Source: Lachnospiraceae bacterium
GTDB lineage: Bacteria > Bacillota > Clostridia > Lachnospirales > Lachnospiraceae
Direction of reading: 5' to 3'
DNA: 64,000 nucleotides
NCBI GenBank assembly: GCA_017622845.1
Contig: JAGAQJ010000045.1
Coordinates: 24,884-88,883, forward strand
A program made the translations under genes and the position numbers. Under the pieces are notes generated by a model that ran no database searches, was not told where the DNA came from, and worked only from the letters and a program-made list of their open reading frames with translations. This document shows positions 36,959 to 44,002 of the stretch, piece by piece; the stretch's first letter is position 1; the number at the start of each line of letters is the position of its first letter.

Positions 36959-37986
36959 GCCTCCGGTTTAGTCCGGAGATCAAGATACATATTATTGCCA
37001 AAAATCGTCGGCCTCGACAAGGCATCTTGATTAATTGCGGTAATCCGTCCCTCAAAATTGCCTGTCACACAGACACGCCTGCCGACGTACATATTGGCTA
37101 TGCGTGTGAGAATCGGCTGGATGTGGGGGCCGTATTTTTCAAATCCCTGTTCCTCAAAGTCGCGGATTGCCTGAAACGGAGTGAGTGCCACGCGCTGTGC
37201 TCTTGGATGCGTCATTGCTTCGTAGGTGTCTGCAATGGCAGCAAGCAAGGCAAACGGATCAATGCGGTTCTCTTTGAGCCGTGCGGGATATCCGCTTCCA
37301 TCGCAGCGTTCATGGTGCATAATCATAACGCTCACGACATGCGGCGGAAGCTTTCTTGATTTTACAAGCTCATATCCAAGATGAATATGATGCTGCATCT
37401 GGATAAATTCCTCGGGAGTGAGCTTGTCCGGCTTCCACAAAAGTTCGTCTGATATTTTGGTCTTACCGATGTCAAAGATAAATCCTGATACGGTCAGATT
37501 GTCCAAATCGGTATCAGACATGCCGATCCATTTCCCGAATACATAACACAGCAGACCGCAGTTAAAACAGTGGTTGTAGGTGATTTCGTTTTCATCCGGA
37601 ATCATGTTGTAGAGATAATCCAGAAGCTGTTCCTCATTCATAACCGACGAAAAAATCGTATCCCTTAAGGATAAAAGCTTTACGATATTGAGGTCCAGAC
37701 CGGTATCGAGCGTCCACATAATTTTGTGAAAGGATTGAAGCACCTGCGAATAGACCTCACAGAAATGCTGAAAATGCGGATGCTGGTGCAGGTGTGTATA
37801 ACGGGTCATATTAACCTCTTTCGGCTCGCTTAGGGCGACCTCGTCAAAATTGTACTCATATAATGTTTGGATATTCTGCTGTGTCAGGACGGTATTTGCC
37901 TTAAACAATATTTCTTTATCCGGATTGTAGAGGTCTTCATATAAAACCATTCCGGGTTTCAGGGATTGGGCTGATAATTTGTACAT
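36937..37986 (-). CDS. HD-GYP-like protein with altered HD motif
   Basis: A 349-residue protein with the layout of HD-GYP phosphodiesterases: an N-terminal DUF3391-like region (MYKLSAQSLKPGMVLYEDLY) and a C-terminal HD-GYP domain (about 120-300). The GYP part MIMHHERCDGSGYP is intact, but the HD motif reads FDIGK, with Phe in place of the metal-binding His. Activity on cyclic-di-GMP may therefore be lost or altered, and it may act as a binding protein. A short C-terminal extension (VGRRVCVTGNFEGRITAI) matches the beta segment seen after other Clostridial HD-GYP domains, including the one at 4362. Confidence 0.85.
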   Translation of the reverse strand: MYKLSAQSLKPGMVLYEDLYNPDKEILFKANTVLTQQNIQTLYEYNFDEVALSEPKEVNMTRYTHLHQHPHFQHFCEVYSQVLQSFHKIMWTLDTGLDLNIVKLLSLRDTIFSSVMNEEQLLDYLYNMIPDENEITYNHCFNCGLLCYVFGKWIGMSDTDLDNLTVSGFIFDIGKTKISDELLWKPDKLTPEEFIQMQHHIHLGYELVKSRKLPPHVVSVMIMHHERCDGSGYPARLKENRIDPFALLAAIADTYEAMTHPRAQRVALTPFQAIRDFEEQGFEKYGPHIQPILTRIANMYVGRRVCVTGNFEGRITAINQDALSRPTIFGNNMYLDLRTKPEAEINRML

Positions 37987-38167
37987 AAAAATTCACCTCA
38001 TAAAAGTATATCAATTGGATTTGCGTCATGTAAAATCTGCTGCTTATCAGATTGCATCATATGAATACTGGAAAAGCTGCCGGTTTCATGGTTATTTACA
38101 AAAACTTTTATCGTTATAATAGCACAAATTGGGGGAATATGTATATAAAAAACTGGAAATTCATAAA

Positions 38168-38382
38168 ATATTTGGTAAAAGTTCAGCCATGCAGAAATGA
38201 TTGTACAAAATGACCGTGGGAGCTTGCTCACTAAGGGCAAGTTGTACAATCATTTCTATAGGGCAGACGCCCAACATGAAATAAGTTGTCGGAAAGAATA
38301 AATATTACTGTTAAAAATGGACAATCCGACAACTTATGAATGTGCATGGCTGAACTGTTACAATATTTGGTAATAAAAGTTC
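38168..38382 (+). repeat. Palindromic repeat, type C (copy C2), with flanking direct repeats
   Basis: Element ends are AAAGTTCAGCCATGCAG and GCATGGCTGAACTGTTAC. Inside, AGAAATGATTGTACAA pairs with TTGTACAATCATTTCT, and AAGTTGTCGGA pairs with TCCGACAACTT. ATATTTGGTAA occurs immediately before (38168-38178) and after (about 38372-38382), as expected for a target-site duplication, and a second left end (AAAGTTCAGCCATGCAGAAA) follows at once. Confidence 0.7.
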
Positions 38383-38649
38383 AGCCATGCAGAAATCCTG
38401 TTTCTGTTTTTAAAAGCTATGGAATACAAATTGAGAACAAAGTAAATAGGTAAACATAACGAAAATCTTATGTTAATTTTCACAATTCGACATTTAGGCA
38501 TTGCATTACAAAAATACATATGCTACTATTTAGGAAAGTGAGCAATTGTACAAATATGGTAATTCCTTTTTAGGGGAAAGCAGTTACCATAAATGAGTTT
38601 ACATAAGTTGGAAAAACCCATCATTGCTCAGGCAGGAATGTATGCGTAT

Positions 38650-38681
38650 TTATCCACAATTTAATTCTAATATGTGGATAA
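38650..38681. promoter_or_regulatory. Inverted pair of perfect DnaA boxes
   Basis: TTATCCACA (38650-38658) and TGTGGATAA (38673-38681) are both exact DnaA-box consensus, facing each other across 14 AT-rich bases. No dnaA gene is present, so this is not evidently oriC. It could tune replication initiation or control the small gene downstream. Confidence 0.6.
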
Positions 38682-38915
38682 CTTTTGCATTAACGTTTTA
38701 TTTATCTTGTTGATTAAGCTGCTTTCCAGGGGCATTATTGGGAGAACGTGTCCGGGATAAGGGGCTGATCATATAAAAGCTTTGATGATTCCGGCGCATG
38801 CATACGCGCCGGTGCACCTTGAAAACATAACTGCTTATTTAGGATGCGGATGATGAAAGAAGGTAACGATAAGGGTACCATTCGTTATCAAGAACAAATC
38901 CGTTAAGAAAACTAC

Positions 38916-38962
38916 ATATGTTAATGGAGCCTGATATGCGGATGAGACAGGAATTAACATAT
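38916..38962 (+). promoter_or_regulatory. Hairpin leader before the 71-residue protein
   Basis: ATATGTTAAT (38916-38925) pairs perfectly with ATTAACATAT (38953-38962), ending about 20 bases before the ribosome site. Further upstream CCGGCGC/GCGCCGG (near 38790) and TATGGTAA/TTACCATA (near 38555) can also pair. Apart from the features listed, the 37987-38994 gap contains no gene I can support. Confidence 0.45.
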
Positions 38963-38994
38963 TACATTGAAAAGGGTTGAAAGGGGAACAACAC

Positions 38995-39210
38995 ATGTTA
39001 GCAGCAAGACAAGTAGTATCTGAGAGAGTTAATATTTTAAATAAGAAGCCGATGATCAGAAAGAACCAGTCTACAGGGGAGATGGTAGCAGGTTTTTTAG
39101 ATCCTGAATCAGGAGCTTTTGAGGTAGCTATGGAAATCAGCGATGAAAGAGATATTGATGAGTTTCTCGAGGAGTATGACTTATCCGTCGTAATGATTTC
39201 AAAGATGTAA
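38995..39210 (+). CDS. Small protein of unknown function, 71 residues
   Basis: Starts at ATG 38995 after AAGGGG. It is soluble and acidic towards the end (ISDERDIDEFLEEYDLSVVM) with a basic first half (RVNILNKKPMIRKN). The sequence GFLDPESGAFEVAMEI looks like one or two beta strands. It has its own long leader and a strong terminator, so it is very probably expressed as a single gene, but I do not recognise the family. Confidence 0.7.
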   Translation: MLAARQVVSERVNILNKKPMIRKNQSTGEMVAGFLDPESGAFEVAMEISDERDIDEFLEEYDLSVVMISKM

Positions 39211-39289
39211 GGCTGGTTTTGTGAAAGTGATAAAAGCATTGCAAAATTAAATATTGGGACAAAGGTGTAGAAAATCAAAGCTTAAAGAA

Positions 39290-39317
39290 GGGAGCAGGCG
39301 CAACTGCTCCCTTTTTT
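39290..39317 (+). terminator. Strong intrinsic terminator
   Basis: GGGAGCAG (39290-39297) and CTGCTCCC (39304-39311) with a 6-base loop, followed by six T. Confidence 0.9.
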
Positions 39318-39472
39318 GTCTTATGAACTGTTACGCCTTGCCTGATTCATTCAAAATTTATAGTGACGAAGACATGGATATTTGGTAAAATGATAGTAAA
39401 CTGTTACTCGAAAATGATACAGGAAGCCGTTAGGCGGTTCTGTTGCAAGTGATAGAATTTGAGGTGGCAAGC

Positions 39473-40402
39473 ATGGGGAAAAAGGAGTTTACGATACCAT
39501 CGAGGGATGGCGTGCACAAGCTTCATGTTGTTTTGTGGGAGCCGGAGGCAGAGGTGAAGGCAGTTGTGCAGCTTTCGCACGGAATGATTGAAATGATAGA
39601 GCGGTATGAGGACTTTGCTTTGTTTTTAAATAAGCATGGCTATGCGGTGATTGGAAATGACCATCTGGGACATGGACTCACTGCTGGAAACGACAGTGAC
39701 CTTGGATATTTCTGCCCGGAAAACATGAGTGCGACCGTTGTGGCGGACCTGCACAGAGTCACAAAATGCGCGAAGAAAAGGTATAAAAATAAGCCGTATT
39801 TTCTGCTCGGGCACAGTATGGGGTCATTTATGGCAAGAAGATATCTTATGACCTATGGCATGGATTTGGACGGGGCAGTGCTCTGCGGTACGGGAAGTCA
39901 GAGCAGAGCGGTTCTTGCGGCTGGCAGAGTGGTTTCCAATGTACTGAAATTATTGCTGGGCGACCGTTTCCGCTCCAGACTTCTGAAAATGAACGCGTTC
40001 AGCAGCTATCAGAGACGCATACCCAATCCGCGCACCAAAAGCGACTGGCTTACCAGGGATGAAACGATTGTGGATTTCTGCGTCGGGAACAAGTACTGCA
40101 ATTATATTTTTACGGTCAATGGATACAGGACGCTGTTTGAAGTGCTTTCCTTTATACAGAAACCCCAAAATATTGCAAGAATCCCAAAGGAGCTGCCGGT
40201 TTACTTCCTTGCAGGAGAACAGGACCCGGTAGGAAACTACGGCAGAAGCGTGAAAAGGATTGCTGCTGCATACAAAAAAGCAGGAATCAAAGAAGTAACA
40301 CTAAAGCTCTATCCCGAGGACCGTCATGAAATCTTAAACGAGCTTGACAAAGCGCAGGTTTATGACGATATCCTTGCATGGCTGGAGGAAAAGACGGAGT
40401 GA
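39473..40402 (+). CDS. Alpha/beta hydrolase (monoacylglycerol lipase/lysophospholipase-like)
   Basis: A 309-residue serine hydrolase of the Hydrolase_4 group. The oxyanion region is QLSHGMIEMIERYEDFA, the nucleophile elbow GHSMGS lies near 115, the acid is in LAGEQDPVG and the catalytic His in PEDRHEILNE. These match monoacylglycerol lipase and lysophospholipase enzymes; no signal peptide. ATG at 39473 with GAGGTGG upstream is better supported than the upstream in-frame TTG. tadA starts 5 bases after its stop. Confidence 0.88.
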   Translation: MGKKEFTIPSRDGVHKLHVVLWEPEAEVKAVVQLSHGMIEMIERYEDFALFLNKHGYAVIGNDHLGHGLTAGNDSDLGYFCPENMSATVVADLHRVTKCAKKRYKNKPYFLLGHSMGSFMARRYLMTYGMDLDGAVLCGTGSQSRAVLAAGRVVSNVLKLLLGDRFRSRLLKMNAFSSYQRRIPNPRTKSDWLTRDETIVDFCVGNKYCNYIFTVNGYRTLFEVLSFIQKPQNIARIPKELPVYFLAGEQDPVGNYGRSVKRIAAAYKKAGIKEVTLKLYPEDRHEILNELDKAQVYDDILAWLEEKTE

Positions 40403-40407
40403 CATAT

Positions 40408-40974
40408 ATGGCAGGATTACGTGCCGCAGGCAGCAGATTAACGGAAGATGAACGATTTATGAGGGAGGCGCTTCGGCAGGCGAAAAAGGCGTATGCTCTT
40501 GGCGAAGTGCCGATTGGCTGTGTGATTGTGCATGAGGGGAAAATTATCGGGCGCGGCTACAACCGCAGAAATACCGACAAAAATGCACTTGCACATGCAG
40601 AAATTACCGCGATGAAAAGGGCAAGCAAGGTGATTGGAGACTGGCGGCTTGAGGAGTGCACGCTGTATGTTACGCTTGAGCCATGCCAGATGTGCGCAGG
40701 CGCCATAGTGCAGGCGCGGATTCCAAAGGTCGTGATGGCATGCATGAATCCCAAGGCAGGCTGTGCAGGTTCAATTCTCAATATTCTTGACATGCCGCAG
40801 TTCAACCATCAGGCAGAGGCTGTCAGAGGTGTGATGGAGGAGGAGTGCGCCGCGCTGCTGAAAACATTCTTTAAAGAGCTGCGTATCAGAAATAAGGCGG
40901 AAAAGGAAGCAAGAGCAGAGATGGTAACAGTTCAGCCCTTTATGCATTCATATCCGGACGAAAATGGCAGATAG
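40408..40974 (+). CDS. tadA: tRNA-specific adenosine-34 deaminase
   Basis: TadA deaminates A34 of tRNA-Arg to inosine. The cytidine-deaminase-type zinc site is complete: HAEITAM near residue 60 and PCQMCAGAI near 92, with CVIVHEGKIIGRGYNRR before them. The family core ends near FKELRIRNK (about residue 168). The last 17 or so residues (VTVQPFMHSYPDENGR) are encoded by the left end of a type-B repeat, which also supplies the stop, so the tail has been replaced by the insertion. Because the core is intact, the enzyme should still work. Confidence 0.93.
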   Translation: MAGLRAAGSRLTEDERFMREALRQAKKAYALGEVPIGCVIVHEGKIIGRGYNRRNTDKNALAHAEITAMKRASKVIGDWRLEECTLYVTLEPCQMCAGAIVQARIPKVVMACMNPKAGCAGSILNILDMPQFNHQAEAVRGVMEEECAALLKTFFKELRIRNKAEKEARAEMVTVQPFMHSYPDENGR

Positions 40975-41227
40975 TGTCCCTCCGGCTGCCATTGGTTTCG
41001 AATGGGAATTTCCTAATACGATGAATCAGGGCTTTCTAATGAGGACTTAAGCCGGCTCGAGTCGGCATCCATGCCTCCGTCTCGCCTAAATTTGCTTCCG
41101 TGCAAATTTACTTCTGATTACTTATCATCGCATAAGGAAATATCACCATTCTTCACCGGGCAGCCTGCAGGATACTATCTGCCGCCCTTCGTCCTGGTTA
41201 TAATAACCCATAAGGCTGAACTGTTAC
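40924..41227 (+). repeat. Large palindromic repeat, type B (copy B3)
   Basis: Complete terminal repeats GTAACAGTTCAGCC and GGCTGAACTGTTAC. Inside, AAATTTGC and its partner enclose loop TTCCGT, a GGC/GCC hairpin encloses ATCCAT, and TACGATGA pairs with the TTATCATCGCATAAGG arm (one base differs from B1). Its left end is translated as the tail of TadA. Confidence 0.8.
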
Positions 41228-41394
41228 CAGAGATGAAAGTGGAATAAAAAACCTCTTTATTCTGTTACTAAATTATGGTACACTTAAGCATAAAATATCC
41301 GCTTTTATGAACAGCGGCGTATGTCTGAATGGTATTTAGAGGAACACGAAGACGTAAGGCTGAACGCTTACGATTTTTGGAATGGAGGATTCGT

Positions 41395-42339
41395 ATGGAT
41401 GAGATTGCAGTGCTGATTCCATGCTATAACGAAAGCAAAACGATAGAAAAAGTAGTGAAGGATTTTAAACAGGCGCTTCCCGAGGCCGTAATCTACGTAT
41501 ATGATAATAATTCAAAGGACGGGACAGATGAAATCGCACGGCGCGCAGGTGCGGTTGTGCGCTACGAGTATCAGCAGGGAAAGGGCAATGTTATCCGGAG
41601 AATGTTCCGCGAGATTGATGCGAAGTGTTATATTATGACAGACGGGGACGATACCTATCCTGCTGATGAGGCGCGAAAGCTGTGCGATGCAGTGTTAAAG
41701 CGCAATGCGGATATGGTTGTAGGGGACAGGCTGTCTTCCTCTTATTTCGAGGAGAACAAGCGCCCGTTTCACAATTTCGGAAACTCTCTTGTGCGCGGTG
41801 TGATTAACCGTATGTTTAAGAGCAATATCCGTGACATTATGACCGGCTATCGTGCATTCAGCTATCAGTTTGTGAAGTCCTTTCCCGTACTGTCAAAGGG
41901 CTTTGAGATTGAGACAGAAATGAGCATTCATGCGATTGACAAAAATATGCGTGTGGAGAATGTGATTATTCAATACCGCGACAGACCCGAGGGCAGCGTG
42001 TCGAAGCTCAACACCTATTCAGACGGCTTCAAGGTCATTATGACCATCATAAAGCTTTATAAAAATTATAAGCCCATGGGCTTTTTTACATGGATTTCGG
42101 CGCTGCTGGCGCTGCTTTCAACTGCTTTTCTGGCACCCGTACTTGGAGAGTATTTTGCAACAGGCTTAGTGGAGCGTTTTCCGACGCTCATTGTATGCTG
42201 CTTTGTTTATATTGGCGCGATGGAGGCGTTTTTTGCGGGCTTGATGCTTTCTACCATGCGGCAGAAAAATCTGCACGACTATGAGATGAATCTGATCTTT
42301 TTAGATGCAGAATACAAAAATAAGCTGAAAAATGAGTAA
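41395..42339 (+). CDS. Family-2 glycosyltransferase (polyprenyl-phosphate type)
   Basis: A 314-residue membrane glycosyltransferase. The GT-A domain opens with VLIPCYNESKTIEKVV, has the nucleotide-sugar metal site DGDDTYPAD near 80-88 and MTGYRAFSYQFVKS, and two hydrophobic helices (about 232-260 and 265-290) close the chain. The layout matches DPM1/GtrB-like enzymes that charge a polyprenyl phosphate with a sugar for surface glycans. ATG at 41395 with TGGAGG upstream is chosen over the in-frame start at 41329. Confidence 0.88.
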   Translation: MDEIAVLIPCYNESKTIEKVVKDFKQALPEAVIYVYDNNSKDGTDEIARRAGAVVRYEYQQGKGNVIRRMFREIDAKCYIMTDGDDTYPADEARKLCDAVLKRNADMVVGDRLSSSYFEENKRPFHNFGNSLVRGVINRMFKSNIRDIMTGYRAFSYQFVKSFPVLSKGFEIETEMSIHAIDKNMRVENVIIQYRDRPEGSVSKLNTYSDGFKVIMTIIKLYKNYKPMGFFTWISALLALLSTAFLAPVLGEYFATGLVERFPTLIVCCFVYIGAMEAFFAGLMLSTMRQKNLHDYEMNLIFLDAEYKNKLKNE

Positions 42340-42375
42340 ACGGCAGATAAAAGATGCACGGCGCAACTGTAACAG

Positions 42376-42404
42376 GATGCCGAAGGCTGAACTGTTACTT
42401 ATAA
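42376..42404 (+). repeat. Solo terminal repeat end
   Basis: GAAGGCTGAACTGTTAC with a nearby CTGTAACAGG marks the right end of an otherwise deleted repeat element. Confidence 0.5.
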
Positions 42405-42427
42405 GATAGGAACTGAAAGATAATTAG

Positions 42428-43207
42428 ATGACAAATATGAAGATACCGATGGATTATGTGGCATTTGACATAGAAACCACAGGATTAAATCCGAAATACG
42501 AAAAGATTATAGAGATTGGAGCAGTCAAGGTAAAGGACGGAGAGGCAGTCAGTACATTTTCCACCTTTGTCAATCCGGGGCAGAGCATTCCTGAAAGAAT
42601 TGTGGAGCTGACAGGTATCCGTGATGCGGATGTTGCGGATGCGCCCTATATCGAAGAAGTGCTGGAGCAGTTCATTTCTTTTGTCGGAGAGGAAGCGCTT
42701 TTAGGGCACAACCTTTTATTTGATTATTCCTTTATTAAAAAAGCAGCTGTCAATCAGAAAAAGACATTTGACAAGACTGGCATCGATACGCTCCGCATCG
42801 CAAGACGCTTTTTAAATGAACTGGAAAGCAGGAAGCTGGGTTTTTTATGCGATTATTATCATATTCATCTGGAGGCGCACCGGGCATTGAATGATGCAAT
42901 GGCGGCGCACAAGCTGTATCAGATTCTTGCAGGGGAATATGCTGGGAAGGAGCCGGACACGTTTCTGCCGAAGCCATTGGTTTACAGTGTTAAGAAAGAA
43001 GGACCTGTCACCCCCAAACAGCTTGCGCTTCTGCAGCGGCTTGTGGTTCAGTACCATTTGGAATGTCAGGAATTGGTGCTTGCGCCGGTAGCAGGTATCA
43101 CAGATACTTTCATTGATTTGGAGCGGATTAGCAAGAATGAAGCAAGCAGGCTTATTGACAAGCTGCTTGCAAAGTTTGGACGATCGTATCCTTCATCAGG
43201 GAATTAA
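42428..43207 (+). CDS. DnaQ-family 3'-5' exonuclease
   Basis: A 259-residue DEDDh exonuclease of the PolIII-epsilon type: ExoI FDIETTGLNP near residue 13, ExoII GHNLLFDYSFI near 99-109, ExoIII HRALNDAMA near 152. The C-terminal 70 residues (TPKQLALLQRLVVQYH) form an added domain often found in Clostridial stand-alone DnaQ proteins. It may proofread or process DNA or RNA ends. Its 3' end overlaps the convergent minus-strand gene by 56 bases. Confidence 0.88.
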   Translation: MTNMKIPMDYVAFDIETTGLNPKYEKIIEIGAVKVKDGEAVSTFSTFVNPGQSIPERIVELTGIRDADVADAPYIEEVLEQFISFVGEEALLGHNLLFDYSFIKKAAVNQKKTFDKTGIDTLRIARRFLNELESRKLGFLCDYYHIHLEAHRALNDAMAAHKLYQILAGEYAGKEPDTFLPKPLVYSVKKEGPVTPKQLALLQRLVVQYHLECQELVLAPVAGITDTFIDLERISKNEASRLIDKLLAKFGRSYPSSGN

Positions 43208-43760
43208 GTCCCTGTGCCTGCTTGATGAGGCTGTTGATTTTTTCAGGCGTTCCTGCTTCGCGGTACAGTTCAGCGAGCAGATAGTAGGTCTGGCTGACGT
43301 CGGTGCCTGTTGACACGGCAAATTCGAGCGCTTTGACTGCATTGGCATCATCGCCGCTTTCGTGAAGCAGCTTTCCAAGCTTTTGCAGGAGCGTGACAAG
43401 TTTTGTGTAATGAAAATCGTAATCGCTTAATATATTAATATTAGCAGTTCCATACCGGAGCTTGAGGTCTGTATTTGTGAAGCCTGTGAGATTAACGATT
43501 TTGCAGGCGGACAAGTCTTTCAGGTCAAGCAGGAGACTGTTGATTTCTTCCGTCGCAGCCTGAGGCTGCATGGCAAGCAGTTCCTCCGGGATTGTGATAT
43601 AGTTGAGGTTATCCAGAGATTTTTTCCTTGTGAAATTTGCCTTGCGCTCACGCTCCCAAAATTCCCGCTCCGCAGCTTTTTCCTTCTCTTTTGCGTGCTG
43701 CAGCCTGAAAAAAAAGAAAATACAAAATATCAGAGAGCTTGAAATAATTACTAAATTCAT
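43152..43760 (-). CDS. Membrane-anchored TPR-like protein
   Basis: A 202-residue protein with one N-terminal helix (VIISSSLIFCIFFFFR), a charged coiled-coil-like segment (KEKEKAAEREFWERERK) and a C-terminal helical part that looks like TPR (LGKLLHESGDDANAVKALEF, YLLAELYREAGTPEKI). The upstream in-frame start at 43811 is less likely. It overlaps the 3' end of the exonuclease gene tail to tail. Function unknown. Confidence 0.72.
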   Translation of the reverse strand: MNLVIISSSLIFCIFFFFRLQHAKEKEKAAEREFWERERKANFTRKKSLDNLNYITIPEELLAMQPQAATEEINSLLLDLKDLSACKIVNLTGFTNTDLKLRYGTANINILSDYDFHYTKLVTLLQKLGKLLHESGDDANAVKALEFAVSTGTDVSQTYYLLAELYREAGTPEKINSLIKQAQGLNSLMKDTIVQTLQAACQ

Positions 43761-43793
43761 ATATAATATCCTTTCGAAAAGGGGTGAACAGCC

Positions 43794-43904
43794 ATGATGA
43801 ACATGAATCATAAGAAAACGCAGCGTACAATCGCAGCCGTTATCGCGGTAGTGCTTGTGCTGGCCATGGTAATACCATTGGTTGTCAGTGTTGTCGGGTA
43901 CTAA
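43794..43904 (+). CDS. 36-residue membrane peptide
   Basis: Preceded by AAAGGGG, it codes MMNMNHKKTQRTIAAVIAVV followed by a hydrophobic helix ending at GY. Basic N-terminus plus one helix suggest a small inner-membrane peptide. It lies upstream of the VanW gene and divergent from the TPR-like gene. Confidence 0.55.
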   Translation: MMNMNHKKTQRTIAAVIAVVLVLAMVIPLVVSVVGY

Positions 43905-44002
43905 ATAGAAACTTATAAGAAGCTTTCCCTGCTTCCTATAATATAAAATTAATATAACTTATCGTAATGTGTTTTGCAACAGTTTGAGGAGAAGATGAGG
44001 TT

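Noticed and set aside
38835-39278. 147-codon minus-strand frame
   Set aside because: It is antisense to the 71-residue gene, which has a ribosome site, leader and terminator.
9983-41227. Type A/B elements as HEARO/omega RNA of IscB-like nucleases or as group II introns
   Set aside because: No IscB, HNH or reverse-transcriptase gene accompanies any copy, and the motifs I can recall for those RNAs are not seen; a covariance search would decide.
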